A DNA stretch of 34,281 nucleotides, taken from positions 1 to 34,281 of the forward strand of contig MFNO01000027.1 in the NCBI GenBank assembly GCA_001782075.1, in the 5' to 3' direction. The stretch comes from Candidatus Levybacteria bacterium RIFCSPHIGHO2_01_FULL_38_26 (lineage in GTDB: Bacteria; Patescibacteriota; Microgenomatia; Levybacterales; UBA12049). The notes under the pieces are model-generated. The model had not been told where the DNA came from. It made no database searches and worked only from the letters and a program-made list of their open reading frames with translations. The translations under genes were made by a program, and so were the position numbers. Positions 16,356 to 26,061 of this stretch are shown here, one piece after another; the stretch's first letter is position 1, and each line of letters opens with the position of its first letter.

Positions 16356-16419
16356 TATCATATCTTATCATATTTAATATGATACAATTATGATAAGTTT
16401 ATACGCACAGGCTATGATA
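16356..16419. promoter_or_regulatory. Divergent promoter/operator with five TATCATA/TATGATA half-sites
   Basis: TATCATA at 16356 and 16366, TATGATA at 16378, 16389 and 16413; central perfect dyad TATCATAT-TTA-ATATGATA. Confidence 0.55.
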
Positions 16420-17331
16420 AATTTTTCGTACAACTTGTCTCCTATTTTAAAAAATAATCTGGGGAGCATTGAACTATTGCGCCAAAAAATTCTTCTAACT
16501 CCCCTTTCTCCAAAAACAGAACTTCATTTACGCTTTGAGGCGACCGCAAGTCGCATCTACTGGGCCTTGATCTTCTCAAAACAAAAATCAATAAATAAAA
16601 GTAAAGTAACAAAACTAATTATTAACCGCCAGGAAAAAGAAAAGCTTAAGAAAGAAGACCAGGAAGTTCTAAAATACAAAAGAGCTCTTGATTATATTGG
16701 ACAAAATTGGCTTGTTGCTAAAAAATTGGTCACGCCAAAAGATGTAATTAACCTTCATAAAATTGCTTCTTTTGGCAGATTTAATTCCTCAGAAAAAAAC
16801 CTAAAACAGCTGTTGGACTATCTTCAAAAAGCATCCGATCATCCGGTTGTCCAAGCCGCGGTTACCTACATTCAAATAATAAATATGGCTCCTTTTACCC
16901 ATGGAAATACTAAAGCAGCATCGCTTCTGGCTCTACTTTTTCTTTATAAAGCAGGTTATGATTTCAGAGGATTTCTGGTTCTGGAGCAGTGCTGGCATCC
17001 TGACCTTATTATCTATAGAGATAATCTAACGCCGCTTCTTGAGGACTTTTCAAAAATCCTGGCAAATAAATTGGAGAAAACTGCAAGTCTTGAACCAGGA
17101 ACATACGAACCTATGGTTGGAGTACCAGAAAATTTCTGGGAGCTTTCTGAGCGTCAAAAAGAAATTTTAACCTACCTGGAGCAACCCAACTCCTCAATTA
17201 CCAATAAAAAAGTTCAGAAGTTTTTCGGAGTCTCCCAGATTACAGCCTCAAGAGATCTAGCTAAACTTGCTAATCTAGGACTCCTCTTTATCCACGGAAA
17301 AGGAAGATCGGTCTTTTATACGAAAGTATAA
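16390..17331 (+). CDS. Fic-like fold protein with degenerate active-site motif and C-terminal winged HTH
   Basis: MAPFTHGNTKAASLLALLFLYKAGYDFRGFLVLEQ aligns by eye to the Fic HPFxDGNGRxxRLL core; C-terminal LSERQKEILTYLEQ...ITNKKVQKFFGVSQITASRDLAKLANLGLLFIHGKGRSVFY. Confidence 0.75.
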   Translation: MISLYAQAMINFSYNLSPILKNNLGSIELLRQKILLTPLSPKTELHLRFEATASRIYWALIFSKQKSINKSKVTKLIINRQEKEKLKKEDQEVLKYKRALDYIGQNWLVAKKLVTPKDVINLHKIASFGRFNSSEKNLKQLLDYLQKASDHPVVQAAVTYIQIINMAPFTHGNTKAASLLALLFLYKAGYDFRGFLVLEQCWHPDLIIYRDNLTPLLEDFSKILANKLEKTASLEPGTYEPMVGVPENFWELSERQKEILTYLEQPNSSITNKKVQKFFGVSQITASRDLAKLANLGLLFIHGKGRSVFYTKV

Positions 17332-17347
17332 TAAATTTAGATTTGGT

Positions 17348-18799
17348 CTAACCTGCGGTAACTGCGCTTCTTACAAACTCCTGTGCCCATTCATAGATAT
17401 TTTTCTCATCCAAAACTTCTGCCATATTTTTTATCCTCTTTATTTTTTCAGCATCGCTCATTTCAAGGCCTTTTTTTATAGCGCCCACAACCTGATCTAT
17501 ATCGTATGGATTTACTATTAGTGCCTGTGTTAAGTCTATCGCGGAACCGGCAAACTGAGAAAGTACAAGCATACCAGGAGTCTTTGCAAAAAAAGAAGCA
17601 ACCACGAATTCTTTTGAAACCAGATTCATACCGTCATCCAAAGGCGTCACGAGACAAATATCTGCTTTGTTATAAAAATTAACTATTTTTTCTCTGGAAA
17701 ATAATTTGTAAATAAGATGAATCGGCTGCCATTTATTTGTCCCGTATTTTTTGTTGATAAGCTTAGCCGAAGCCTCTATTTCTTTTTTAAGAGTTTCGTA
17801 GGCTGGAATTTTCTCCCTTGAGGGAGCAAGAATTCCCGCGTAAACTACTTTGCCTATATATTGGCTGTTCCTTTCAAAAAATCTGTCAATTGCCATCAGT
17901 CTTACTTTTAGCCCTTTTGTATAATCCAGCCTATCAACTCCTAAGATCATCCTATTTCCATCTGTTAAAAATCCATTAATGCCGTTTTCCTTGCTTCCAA
18001 TCTGTTCTTTATCAATCAGTGACTTAATTACATCTGTGTCTATTCCCATAGGAAGATTTTTAACCGTTGTCAAGCTTCCGTTGTAATGAATTGTACTGGT
18101 CTCCTCATCAATTCTTGCTTCAAGCTCCCGTCTCACCGTATCTAGGAAGTTCCTCGCCTGATAACCTCTATGAAATGCTAATAAATCACACTTCAAGATG
18201 CTTTCCAGAATATCTTTTTTCCATGGCAGTATACGGAACACTTCCCATCTGGGCCAGGGAATATGCCAGAACATCGCGATTTTGGTATTTTTTGGCTTAT
18301 CAAGATATTTAGGAACAAGACAAAGCTGATAATCGTTCACCCATACAAAAGTCTTCCCTTTAATCTCTTCTTTTATGCTCTGGGCAAATTTTTGATTTAC
18401 TTTTTTAAATCCTTCATACCATTTTTTGTGGAACGCAGGTCTTTCCCAGGCAACATGACAAAGGGGCCAAAGAGTTTGATTTGAGAAGCCGTAATAATAA
18501 GAATCTATATCTTCTTGGCTAAAAAAAAGTCTCTTGAGGGTGTATTTCCCATCTAGATCATCTACCTCTAATCTGCTATCTTCAAGTTTTTTTTCTACGT
18601 CATTTTTACCACGGGCTATATAAACAGCACCAGAGGCTTTTGCTATTGGGTCCAAGGCAACCGACACTCCGCCTGCCGGGATTTTCTCTATAATCGTATC
18701 TCCTTTTTTCTCTGCAATACGCGTCTCCGCGTCAGCAGCGATTATGGTCTTAACTTTCTGATTTTTGAAAAAATCTTTAAGATCGGGGTACGAAATCAT
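17348..18799 (-). CDS. otsA: Trehalose-6-phosphate synthase-like glycosyltransferase (GT20)
   Basis: FWHIPWP, LLAFHRGYQARNFLDTVRR, LGVDRLDYTKGLKVRLMAIDRF, DDGMNLVSKEFVV, LSQFAGSAIDLTQALIVNPYD. Confidence 0.88.
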   Translation of the reverse strand: MISYPDLKDFFKNQKVKTIIAADAETRIAEKKGDTIIEKIPAGGVSVALDPIAKASGAVYIARGKNDVEKKLEDSRLEVDDLDGKYTLKRLFFSQEDIDSYYYGFSNQTLWPLCHVAWERPAFHKKWYEGFKKVNQKFAQSIKEEIKGKTFVWVNDYQLCLVPKYLDKPKNTKIAMFWHIPWPRWEVFRILPWKKDILESILKCDLLAFHRGYQARNFLDTVRRELEARIDEETSTIHYNGSLTTVKNLPMGIDTDVIKSLIDKEQIGSKENGINGFLTDGNRMILGVDRLDYTKGLKVRLMAIDRFFERNSQYIGKVVYAGILAPSREKIPAYETLKKEIEASAKLINKKYGTNKWQPIHLIYKLFSREKIVNFYNKADICLVTPLDDGMNLVSKEFVVASFFAKTPGMLVLSQFAGSAIDLTQALIVNPYDIDQVVGAIKKGLEMSDAEKIKRIKNMAEVLDEKNIYEWAQEFVRSAVTAG

Positions 18800-18841
18800 T
18801 AAACGCTAGTATAGCATATTGCAAATATTTTTCAAAAGAAG

Positions 18842-19936
18842 TTATTTTGAAGAAGACAAATAGGTGTTAATGTAAGTCTTCCAATTTTTCATGGCGGTGC
18901 TGTAAGCGTCTTCATAACCTTCAACCATCTTTTCTATGCTAAATTTACTCTCCACGTTGTCTCTGCAATCTCTTCTATTAAGTTGATCTACGTACTTCAT
19001 TTTCTCAACCATCTGATCTAGCGTATCTACCAAAAATCCTGTTTTACCATCGACTATAACCTCCGGAGCAGCTCCTCTATTGAATGAAATAACTGGTGTA
19101 CCAGTAGCTTGGGACTCTGCCATAACGAGCCCAAAGGGTTCCTCCCAAAGAATAGGATTAAGAAAAGCTTTTGCACCTGCCAAATATTTTGCCTTCCTAT
19201 CCGTCTCTACCTCTCCAATCCAAATAATATTTTTACCATCTATAAGAGGACTTATTTCCTTCTCATAATATTGAAGAAGGTGCGGTACGCCCCTATCCAC
19301 AACTCCCATGACATAAAGCTTAACTCCTGCCCTTTTTGCGGCCAGGATTGCCTCTTTTGTCCCCTTCAGGGGATTTATTTTTCCAAGCCAGACAAAATAG
19401 TCACTATGAGTTTCGGAGAATGGATAGCTTTTTATATCCAAGGAATTATAGACTGTTTTTATATAGTTGAGCTGGGTCGGCTTTCTTTGTGAATTTGATA
19501 TTGATGTAAAAGGAAGATCTCTGTATTTGTTCAAAACCAAATACCTGTCTTTGTTGTACGTCGGTGTTGGCACTTTAAAATGGAGAGTAAATACGACCGG
19601 GGTTTTTGAGAGAAGAGAAAGAGGAAGAGAAAGGTAGTCCTGGCTTTTGTTAACATGCATGTGGATGACATCAAATTCACCTGCTTTCTCAAAACTCTGA
19701 GCTAGATGAAAAAGAGTGTAGGAAACATTAGTCCACTCAACACTTTGTTCTCTAAGGGGCATTTCAACTGTCGGAAAAACTTTTGCTTTTACTTTTGCGT
19801 TTCTTGCCCCAAAGAAAGTAACATCATGTCCTTTGTCAACCAATCCATTGACTAAATTATAAACAACATATTCTGTCCCGCCGTAACCTTTTGGCGGGAT
19901 CTCCAGCCAAATAGGAGCAATAACGCCTATCTTCAT
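18842..19936 (-). CDS. Glycosyltransferase family 4
   Basis: IPPKGYGGTEYVVYNLVNGLVDKGHDVTFFG; FVWLGKINPLKGTKEAILAAK; ILWEEPFGLVMAESQATGTPVISFNRGAAPEVIVDGKTGFLV. Confidence 0.9.
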   Translation of the reverse strand: MKIGVIAPIWLEIPPKGYGGTEYVVYNLVNGLVDKGHDVTFFGARNAKVKAKVFPTVEMPLREQSVEWTNVSYTLFHLAQSFEKAGEFDVIHMHVNKSQDYLSLPLSLLSKTPVVFTLHFKVPTPTYNKDRYLVLNKYRDLPFTSISNSQRKPTQLNYIKTVYNSLDIKSYPFSETHSDYFVWLGKINPLKGTKEAILAAKRAGVKLYVMGVVDRGVPHLLQYYEKEISPLIDGKNIIWIGEVETDRKAKYLAGAKAFLNPILWEEPFGLVMAESQATGTPVISFNRGAAPEVIVDGKTGFLVDTLDQMVEKMKYVDQLNRRDCRDNVESKFSIEKMVEGYEDAYSTAMKNWKTYINTYLSSSK

Positions 19937-20065
19937 TTGCTCCTCTATTATAGACTAGATTTTTAGAGAATGTAAATAAGTAGTTTTAACCCGTCTAAAG
20001 ATGTGGAAATAAATACTATTTAATATATCGTAATATATTAAAAGGTTAAGCAAGATATCAATTTT

Positions 20066-21748
20066 TCAAGTTCTGCTGGGAAAAACTTCCTCTTCGAGTT
20101 GTCTTTTATCTTGATCAATAGCAACTGTTGGCAACCTCTCTTGACGACCCAAAACTTGATTGCCTCTTTTATACTTGGCATCAACCATTGCCGCCACAGT
20201 CCATGCTTGGATTTCTTGAGGGGGCTGCTCAATTCTATTTCTGCGATTGTTAGTTTCATCCCATAAATCGACAATACGCGTATTTAACATTGGCTCGGGT
20301 TCGTCTCCGCCACGGGCAAACTCTGGAAATTTGTGGAATTTATCAACTACAGACCAGATCCTGCGGTTTAACTCCGCTGATAGTCCATAAAAACCATGTC
20401 TTTCAAGGCCTTGAGAGATATAATACGTATCCCACAGCCATACATTACCATTGTGATATCTACCCGGCCAAAATCTTACTTCATCGGATGCCAAAGTCCT
20501 AATACCGCTTGCAGCAAGCATTTCTTTGGAAAAAAGAGTTTTAATAACTTTATTTCGTTTGTCTAAAATTTCTGGATCATCTCCATCGAGGATTCGAGAA
20601 TTCAGTAAATGCCCCATGTTGGATGTCCGTATCTTAAGTTGCCTCAAGATACCATTGTCGTCTCGGTCAGTACCAAGAACAAAATAACCACCCTTTTCGT
20701 CTTCAACCCAAAACTTCTCCATAACCATTTTCTTTAAATTTTCAGCTCTTTTTTTAAAATCCATAACCTCATCTTTATAGACTTGTCTTTGTCCTCCTGG
20801 AAGAGCTTCCATTAATTTCTCGTATGTTTCTGATGCCCCGAGCATTGCATCGAAGGCTTGAGCTTGTACCTCAATTGAGGCAATACCTTGTTTGTGATTA
20901 GCCATTGTTCCATCTTTGTGATGATAAGAATCCCACGAGTCTTTCCAGACTTGATTTTGGTGACTTCCTTTAAATAATGCTTTGGATTCTATCAATCCTT
21001 CTTCATTTTTTACCTCAACATTTTCCCCATTTTCGTTTTCAATCATCCTATAATCCATGCGATGTTTTATCCAAGAAGTCGCAGTTTTTAATGAATCGCC
21101 AATTGTATGTTCTTGCCCGTCTTTTCCAAGAAATTGCTGGTTTAAGAAATTAATTCCTTCTGAGCTCTTCTTGCAATATTCTGAAATAGCATTAACATAA
21201 GAAACAGTAGCATCAACGGAGGCATAGTACGGCCACTCCCAACCATGTTCTTGAGTAATTCTTTGAGCAATAGAGTCGGTTGCTGGATCACGATATTCAT
21301 GGATTATTCTACCTACTTGCTCCTCACTTTTGATATTTTCCCTTACGCCCTGAAGCTGGGCAAGATTCAAAATTGTTGTTTTAAGAAGTTCGGGATAATG
21401 GTCTGAGACATCAAGGGCTACCCGAAGAGAATCCCTGCCAAACAATACCTCAAATTTCCGCAAAGCTTCTATCCCTTCATTCTCTTTTACGGCGCGTGAG
21501 GCAACGCTTGGCCCATGCAAGCCAATTTCTCGAAAGCTACCACCAACATCAACACCTGCTAATATTTTTAAAGCCTTAAGAGAAGATGGATATTCATTTG
21601 GAGTTTTTATAATTGGTGTTTCAACATTTATTACTCGCTCGCCAGGTTTTAAAAATGGAATAAAATCCGGTACTTCAGCTCTCCTATCCAAAGCAGCTGG
21701 TTTTTCGGAAATTGGTTGCATGGGCTGAATTTCTTGTTTTCCTTCCAT
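20066..21748 (-). CDS. Amylo-alpha-1,6-glucosidase / GDE-like six-hairpin glycosidase
   Basis: FEVLFGRDSLRVAL, ASVDATVSYVNAISEYCK, IASIEVQAQAFDAM, RFWPGRYHNGNVWLWDTYYISQGLERHG, PPQEIQAWTVAAM. Confidence 0.75.
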   Translation of the reverse strand: MEGKQEIQPMQPISEKPAALDRRAEVPDFIPFLKPGERVINVETPIIKTPNEYPSSLKALKILAGVDVGGSFREIGLHGPSVASRAVKENEGIEALRKFEVLFGRDSLRVALDVSDHYPELLKTTILNLAQLQGVRENIKSEEQVGRIIHEYRDPATDSIAQRITQEHGWEWPYYASVDATVSYVNAISEYCKKSSEGINFLNQQFLGKDGQEHTIGDSLKTATSWIKHRMDYRMIENENGENVEVKNEEGLIESKALFKGSHQNQVWKDSWDSYHHKDGTMANHKQGIASIEVQAQAFDAMLGASETYEKLMEALPGGQRQVYKDEVMDFKKRAENLKKMVMEKFWVEDEKGGYFVLGTDRDDNGILRQLKIRTSNMGHLLNSRILDGDDPEILDKRNKVIKTLFSKEMLAASGIRTLASDEVRFWPGRYHNGNVWLWDTYYISQGLERHGFYGLSAELNRRIWSVVDKFHKFPEFARGGDEPEPMLNTRIVDLWDETNNRRNRIEQPPQEIQAWTVAAMVDAKYKRGNQVLGRQERLPTVAIDQDKRQLEEEVFPSRT

Positions 21749-21833
21749 AGTGTTATTTTATCACAACTCCTATTCCTCGAAAGTTCCAGTCTCACGCTTT
21801 TCCTAGCGATCGTTTGTCTATTGATAAGCTAAA

Positions 21834-22547
21834 TTATGGTTTTGAAGAAAACTTTTCCTTCAAAACCAACCAGGCAAATTCCAGAAGCGCCAGTTGGCGT
21901 TTGAGGCGCCACGGCTGAATGATCAAACGGAATAACCATTCAAATCCAATTTTTCTTATAAACAACGGGGCTCTTGGCACAAGGCCGATTATATAATCGA
22001 ATGATCCTCCTACTCCGATAGCGACTCTGACCGGAATCTTCTCTAAATTTTCACTGATCCAAGTTTCCTGCTTTGGCGCACCGAAAGCGACGAACAATAT
22101 GTCGATATTCGATCTTCTACTATCTATTCCCCACTCTTCTCCAACAAAAGCAATTTTAAGTTTGGGGTGTTTTTTTTGTAAGCACTCAGCTGTCTTTTCT
22201 GCTACTCCATCTCTCCCCCCAAGAAATCCCACCGTTATAGGCTTTTTGGCAACATGAAAAATCAGGTCATTCATCAAGTCAACCCCCGTTACTCTCTCTT
22301 CAAAGCTATTTCCTAAGATTCTTCCAGCCAAAATTACTCCAACACCGTCCGGCAAAGCTAAGTCTGCATTGTTTAGTACTTTCCTAAACCCACTATCCTT
22401 ATTCGCAAGAACTAAAAATTCAGGATTTGGGGTAACAACAAACAACTTTTTGTCTTTTTTTTCAAGACTTTTTAAGATATACTCTAGGATTTTTTCTTTG
22501 GTGGAGTTTGTTATGCCAACTCCGAGGATTTTTTTCTTCTCAAGCAT
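21834..22547 (-). CDS. WecG/TagA/CpsF family glycosyltransferase (GT26)
   Basis: VVTPNPEFLVLAN, LPDGVGVILAGRILG, ERVTGVDLMNDL, VAFGAPKQETWI, GVGGSFDYIIGLVPRAP, GFEWLFRLIIQPWRLKRQ. Confidence 0.92.
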   Translation of the reverse strand: MLEKKKILGVGITNSTKEKILEYILKSLEKKDKKLFVVTPNPEFLVLANKDSGFRKVLNNADLALPDGVGVILAGRILGNSFEERVTGVDLMNDLIFHVAKKPITVGFLGGRDGVAEKTAECLQKKHPKLKIAFVGEEWGIDSRRSNIDILFVAFGAPKQETWISENLEKIPVRVAIGVGGSFDYIIGLVPRAPLFIRKIGFEWLFRLIIQPWRLKRQLALLEFAWLVLKEKFSSKP

Positions 22548-22786
22548 GAAAATTTACTATAAGTTAGCAATCAACATCATTGAAAATCATTATTCAAACA
22601 AATTTGAGCATTTAATATACTCAAAATCTCTCCCTGTTGACCATGCGCATAAGGCTGAAAAAATACAAGTTTTGTTTGGAATCTAAATATTATACTATAA
22701 ATCTAGAGTAATGTGAAATCTACCTAATTCTCTTTTTATCATTAAAACCTAGAAAAATAATTTTAATTAATATAGGGTTTATATAA

Positions 22787-23800
22787 TTACTTCTTGCTTA
22801 TACTCCTCTTATAAAGATCTATGTTCTCCAATGCAACCCCAGTTCCCCTAACTACGCAAAACATAGCGTCCTCCGCGACATGACATGGAACGCCCGTAAC
22901 TTTGGTCATAAGCTTGTCAAAGTTCTTAAGCATGCTGGTGCCCCCACTCATGACTATTCCTCTGTCAATTATATCGCTTGCTAGTTCAGGCGGAGTCTCT
23001 TCAAGCACGCCTTTCGCCCCGGCAATTATGTTCATAAGCACAGGTTTAATTGCCTCGTTTACCAATACGTCTGTCAGCTCTATTGTCCTTGGCATTCCTG
23101 TTACCGTGTCTCTCCCTTTAACCTCCATCTTTACCGCCTCTTCAGCCTCATCTATTAATGCGTTTCCTATATTTATTTTTACTTCCTCAGCCGTCCTCTC
23201 GCCTATCAAAAGATTAAATTTCTTTTTTACAAAATTTGCTATAGCCTCATCTATCTTGTTTCCACCCGCTCTTACAGAATTATGAGCAACAACTCCGCCA
23301 AGAGAAATAACAGCACACTCAGTTGATCCTCCTCCCATATCCACAACCATATGTCCTGCTGGTTGTGCGATAGGAATCTTTGCTCCAATCGCTGCCGCAA
23401 GAGGCTCTTCGATAAGATAAGCAACCTTGGCCCCAGCTGCCATTGTGGCATCCAAAACCGCGCGTCTTTCAACCTGGGTAACGCCAGAGGGAATACAAAC
23501 CATGACCTCTGGTTTGAAAAATCGAGATTTGCCGCAAGCCTTGTCTATAAAATATGAAAGCATTGCTTCTGTTATTGTGTAGTCGGCAATAACCCCATCT
23601 CTCAAAGGCCTAAGAGCAACAATATTACTTGGAGTCCTTCCCAGCATTTCCTTTGCTTCATGCCCAACGGCAACTACTCGATTTTCTTCTGCTGTAACTG
23701 CAACAACTGTGGGCTCGTTTAGGACTATTCCCTGGCCTGTTAGATAAACAAGAGTATTGGCGGTACCTAAATCTATACCTACTCTTTTACTTGAAAACAT
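22787..23800 (-). CDS. mreB: Rod shape-determining protein MreB
   Basis: KRVGIDLGTANTLVYLTGQGIVLNEPTVVA; VDMGGGSTECAVISLGGVV; IVMSGGTSMLKNFDKLM. Start set to ATG at 23800; the listed 23815 start is a TTG codon. Confidence 0.97.
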   Translation of the reverse strand: MFSSKRVGIDLGTANTLVYLTGQGIVLNEPTVVAVTAEENRVVAVGHEAKEMLGRTPSNIVALRPLRDGVIADYTITEAMLSYFIDKACGKSRFFKPEVMVCIPSGVTQVERRAVLDATMAAGAKVAYLIEEPLAAAIGAKIPIAQPAGHMVVDMGGGSTECAVISLGGVVAHNSVRAGGNKIDEAIANFVKKKFNLLIGERTAEEVKINIGNALIDEAEEAVKMEVKGRDTVTGMPRTIELTDVLVNEAIKPVLMNIIAGAKGVLEETPPELASDIIDRGIVMSGGTSMLKNFDKLMTKVTGVPCHVAEDAMFCVVRGTGVALENIDLYKRSISKK

Positions 23801-23919
23801 AACTATATCAAACAATATACTTAATCTATCAAAATTGATTTTTAGCTTGTGTCAACCCATTATATTCCCCTCATCTTTCTCTTGCAAGAGTCATTTGTGA
23901 AAATGTATAATATAACTGC

Positions 23920-25152
23920 GTGAAGAAACAGCTTGTAATTTACTTTCTAATCATATTGTTCCTTGGTATAACCACAACTATTGTCGTTTTATATGGAAGA
24001 GGCTATAGATTTATCCAAGATGGAGAAGGAATAGAAGTGGCAGGAACCGGACTTTTGGCGGCAACCAGTATTCCAGAGGGTGCGGGAATTTATGTAAATG
24101 GACATCTTACCAGTGCCACCAATACAACAGTAAATCTAAGACCTGGAGAATATGATGTCCGAATTGTTAAAGAAGGATATTTTCCTTGGGAGAAAAAAAT
24201 AACTATTCAAAAAGAGGTAGTAAGCATTGCCTCAGCTCTTCTCTTCTCAACTACGCCCAAGCTAGAAAACATAACTGACAGCGGAGTTTCAAATCCTGTT
24301 ATTGATCCATCAGGAACCCAAATCGCGTTTACCGTAGCTTCCCAATCCGCAAGAAGAAACGGTGTTTACATACTTGACATGAGTTCAAGGCCTGTCTTGA
24401 CCCTGCAAAGTTCATCAACGCAAATTTCTGACGATACATCAGATATCTTTTCTCAAAGTTTGCTATCCTGGTCTCCGGATGGCAAAGAACTTATCGCAAC
24501 CATTTCTGCCTCTACAAAAGTCGGGCTGCCCGCGACATATATTGTTAGCGCGGAAAGATTTAATCAAATCCCCCAAGACGTTACCCAAACCATTGACGCA
24601 GTTAATTTAACTTGGCAAAAACAAAAAGAGGACAAAGAAAGATCTCAAATGCTTGGGCTCAAAGCAAAACTTAGAAGTTTGATTTCTGAAAACTTCAAAA
24701 TAATCTCCTGGTCACCCAATGAAGCTAAAATCTTGTATCTTGCCTCTGAATCAGCAACTCTTCCTCTTGTGATAGACCCTCCTTTGATTGGCACAAATAC
24801 TACAGCCGAAAATCGTTCTATAGAGAAAGACGGAATATATGTTTATGATATAAAAGAAGACAAGAATTTCCAGATAAATATTAATCCATCCGGAATACAG
24901 CCTAAAGACTTACAAAATCCAAGCCAATCACCGCCTCTGACTTGGTTCCCGGACTCAAAACATCTTATCTTTGTAGAGGACAGAAAAATAAACATTATGG
25001 AGTACGACGGTACCAACAAAACAGTTGTTTACGCGGGACCATTTATGGATAATTATGTGTTTCCCTGGCCTGATGGGTCGAAGCTGGTGATTTTAACCAA
25101 TCTGGGAAATGAGAATATTACTCCCAATCTCTACACGATAGGACTGAAGTAA
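23920..25152 (+). CDS. PEGA-domain protein with WD40/TolB-like repeats, membrane anchored
   Basis: N-terminal TM; TSIPEGAGIYVNGHLTSATNTTVNLRPGEYDVRIVKEGYFPWEKKITI (PEGA); LLSWSPDGKELIAT, IISWSPNEAKILYL, LTWFPDSKHLIFVEDRKINIMEYDG. GTG start. Confidence 0.82.
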   Translation: MKKQLVIYFLIILFLGITTTIVVLYGRGYRFIQDGEGIEVAGTGLLAATSIPEGAGIYVNGHLTSATNTTVNLRPGEYDVRIVKEGYFPWEKKITIQKEVVSIASALLFSTTPKLENITDSGVSNPVIDPSGTQIAFTVASQSARRNGVYILDMSSRPVLTLQSSSTQISDDTSDIFSQSLLSWSPDGKELIATISASTKVGLPATYIVSAERFNQIPQDVTQTIDAVNLTWQKQKEDKERSQMLGLKAKLRSLISENFKIISWSPNEAKILYLASESATLPLVIDPPLIGTNTTAENRSIEKDGIYVYDIKEDKNFQININPSGIQPKDLQNPSQSPPLTWFPDSKHLIFVEDRKINIMEYDGTNKTVVYAGPFMDNYVFPWPDGSKLVILTNLGNENITPNLYTIGLK

Positions 25153-25346
25153 TACTACCAATAAACAAATAAAACAATGAGTGCGAGCCCGATGTTGTTT
25201 CCCTTACTTAGGCTTTGCAAACGTCAATAATCTTTTCCATGTCGTCCCAGGACATGCTTCTGTAGCTAGACTAGATCTAAAATACAATGGACAATGCATT
25301 CCCGTCCTTGATTGACAATAGGATTTAGGTAAATTATAATTTTCCT

Positions 25347-25970
25347 ATGTCTAAAGCTTTACATCCTGGAACAATCCAAAAAATACGATTATTAAGACAA
25401 AAGGGCTGGAGTCTTCCAGAGATCAAAAAAGAAATAAATGTAGGCTATGGCACTATCTTTCGATATGTTAAAAATGTCCCAATCTTACCAGAATATCAAA
25501 AATTTTGGCTCGAGAAAAGGAATAGTAGCAAAAGAAGGAAAAAAATAGCCGAAGAAGAGGCGATAAAGAAAGCAAAACAAACAATTCTCTCATTATCTGA
25601 AAAAGAGAAAATCATTTTTCTAACCGCACTCTACTGGGGCGAAGGTTCTAAGCACGAATTTGGTCTTTCAAATACAGATCCTGATCTCGTCCGAGTATTA
25701 ATCAATGGCCTCAGGCAAACACTAGGCATTTCTTCAGATCGTTTGAGTCTTAGCATTAGGATATATGAAGATTTGGATAGAGAAAAGTGTTTAAAATTTT
25801 GGTCAGGCGTAACAGGAGTTCCAGTTGATAAATTTATCAGCGTGAATGTACTGAAGGGTAAAAAAGCTGGAAAATTAGAATTTGGAATGTGCCGAGTTAG
25901 AATCAAAAAAGGTGGTAATGTGTTAAAATACATGGTGGCGTTAAGAAATGAAATAAAAACATTTTTCTAG
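25347..25970 (+). CDS. HTH protein with C-terminal domain resembling LAGLIDADG-type endonuclease-like proteins
   Basis: N-terminal HTH IQKIRLLRQKGWSLPEIKKEINVGYGTIFRYVKNV; C-terminal ALYWGEGSKHEFGLSNTDPDLVRVLINGLRQTLGISSDRLSLSIRIYEDLDREKCLKFWSGVTGVP. Confidence 0.55.
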   Translation: MSKALHPGTIQKIRLLRQKGWSLPEIKKEINVGYGTIFRYVKNVPILPEYQKFWLEKRNSSKRRKKIAEEEAIKKAKQTILSLSEKEKIIFLTALYWGEGSKHEFGLSNTDPDLVRVLINGLRQTLGISSDRLSLSIRIYEDLDREKCLKFWSGVTGVPVDKFISVNVLKGKKAGKLEFGMCRVRIKKGGNVLKYMVALRNEIKTFF

Positions 25971-25972
25971 AT

Positions 25973-26044
25973 GTCCCTGTAGCTCAATGGATAGAGCAGC
26001 GCAGTCCTAACGCGCAGATGGAGGTTCGATTCCTCTCGGGGATA
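25973..26044 (+). tRNA. tRNA-Arg (anticodon CCT)
   Basis: Acceptor GTCCCTG/CGGGGAT (two G.U), D-arm GCTC...GAGC, anticodon arm GCGCA GTCCTAA CGCGC, T-arm GGAGG TTCGATT CCTCT, discriminator A; CCA not encoded. Confidence 0.9.
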
Positions 26045-26061
26045 CATTCTGCCTTGTAAAA

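Noticed and set aside
16390-17331. Fic-type toxin of a toxin-antitoxin system
   Set aside because: Catalytic HPFx[D/E]GNGR motif is lost and no antitoxin-sized partner ORF is adjacent.
20038-20274. 78-aa minus-strand ORF overlapping the GDE-like gene
   Set aside because: Out-of-frame overlap with a better-supported CDS.
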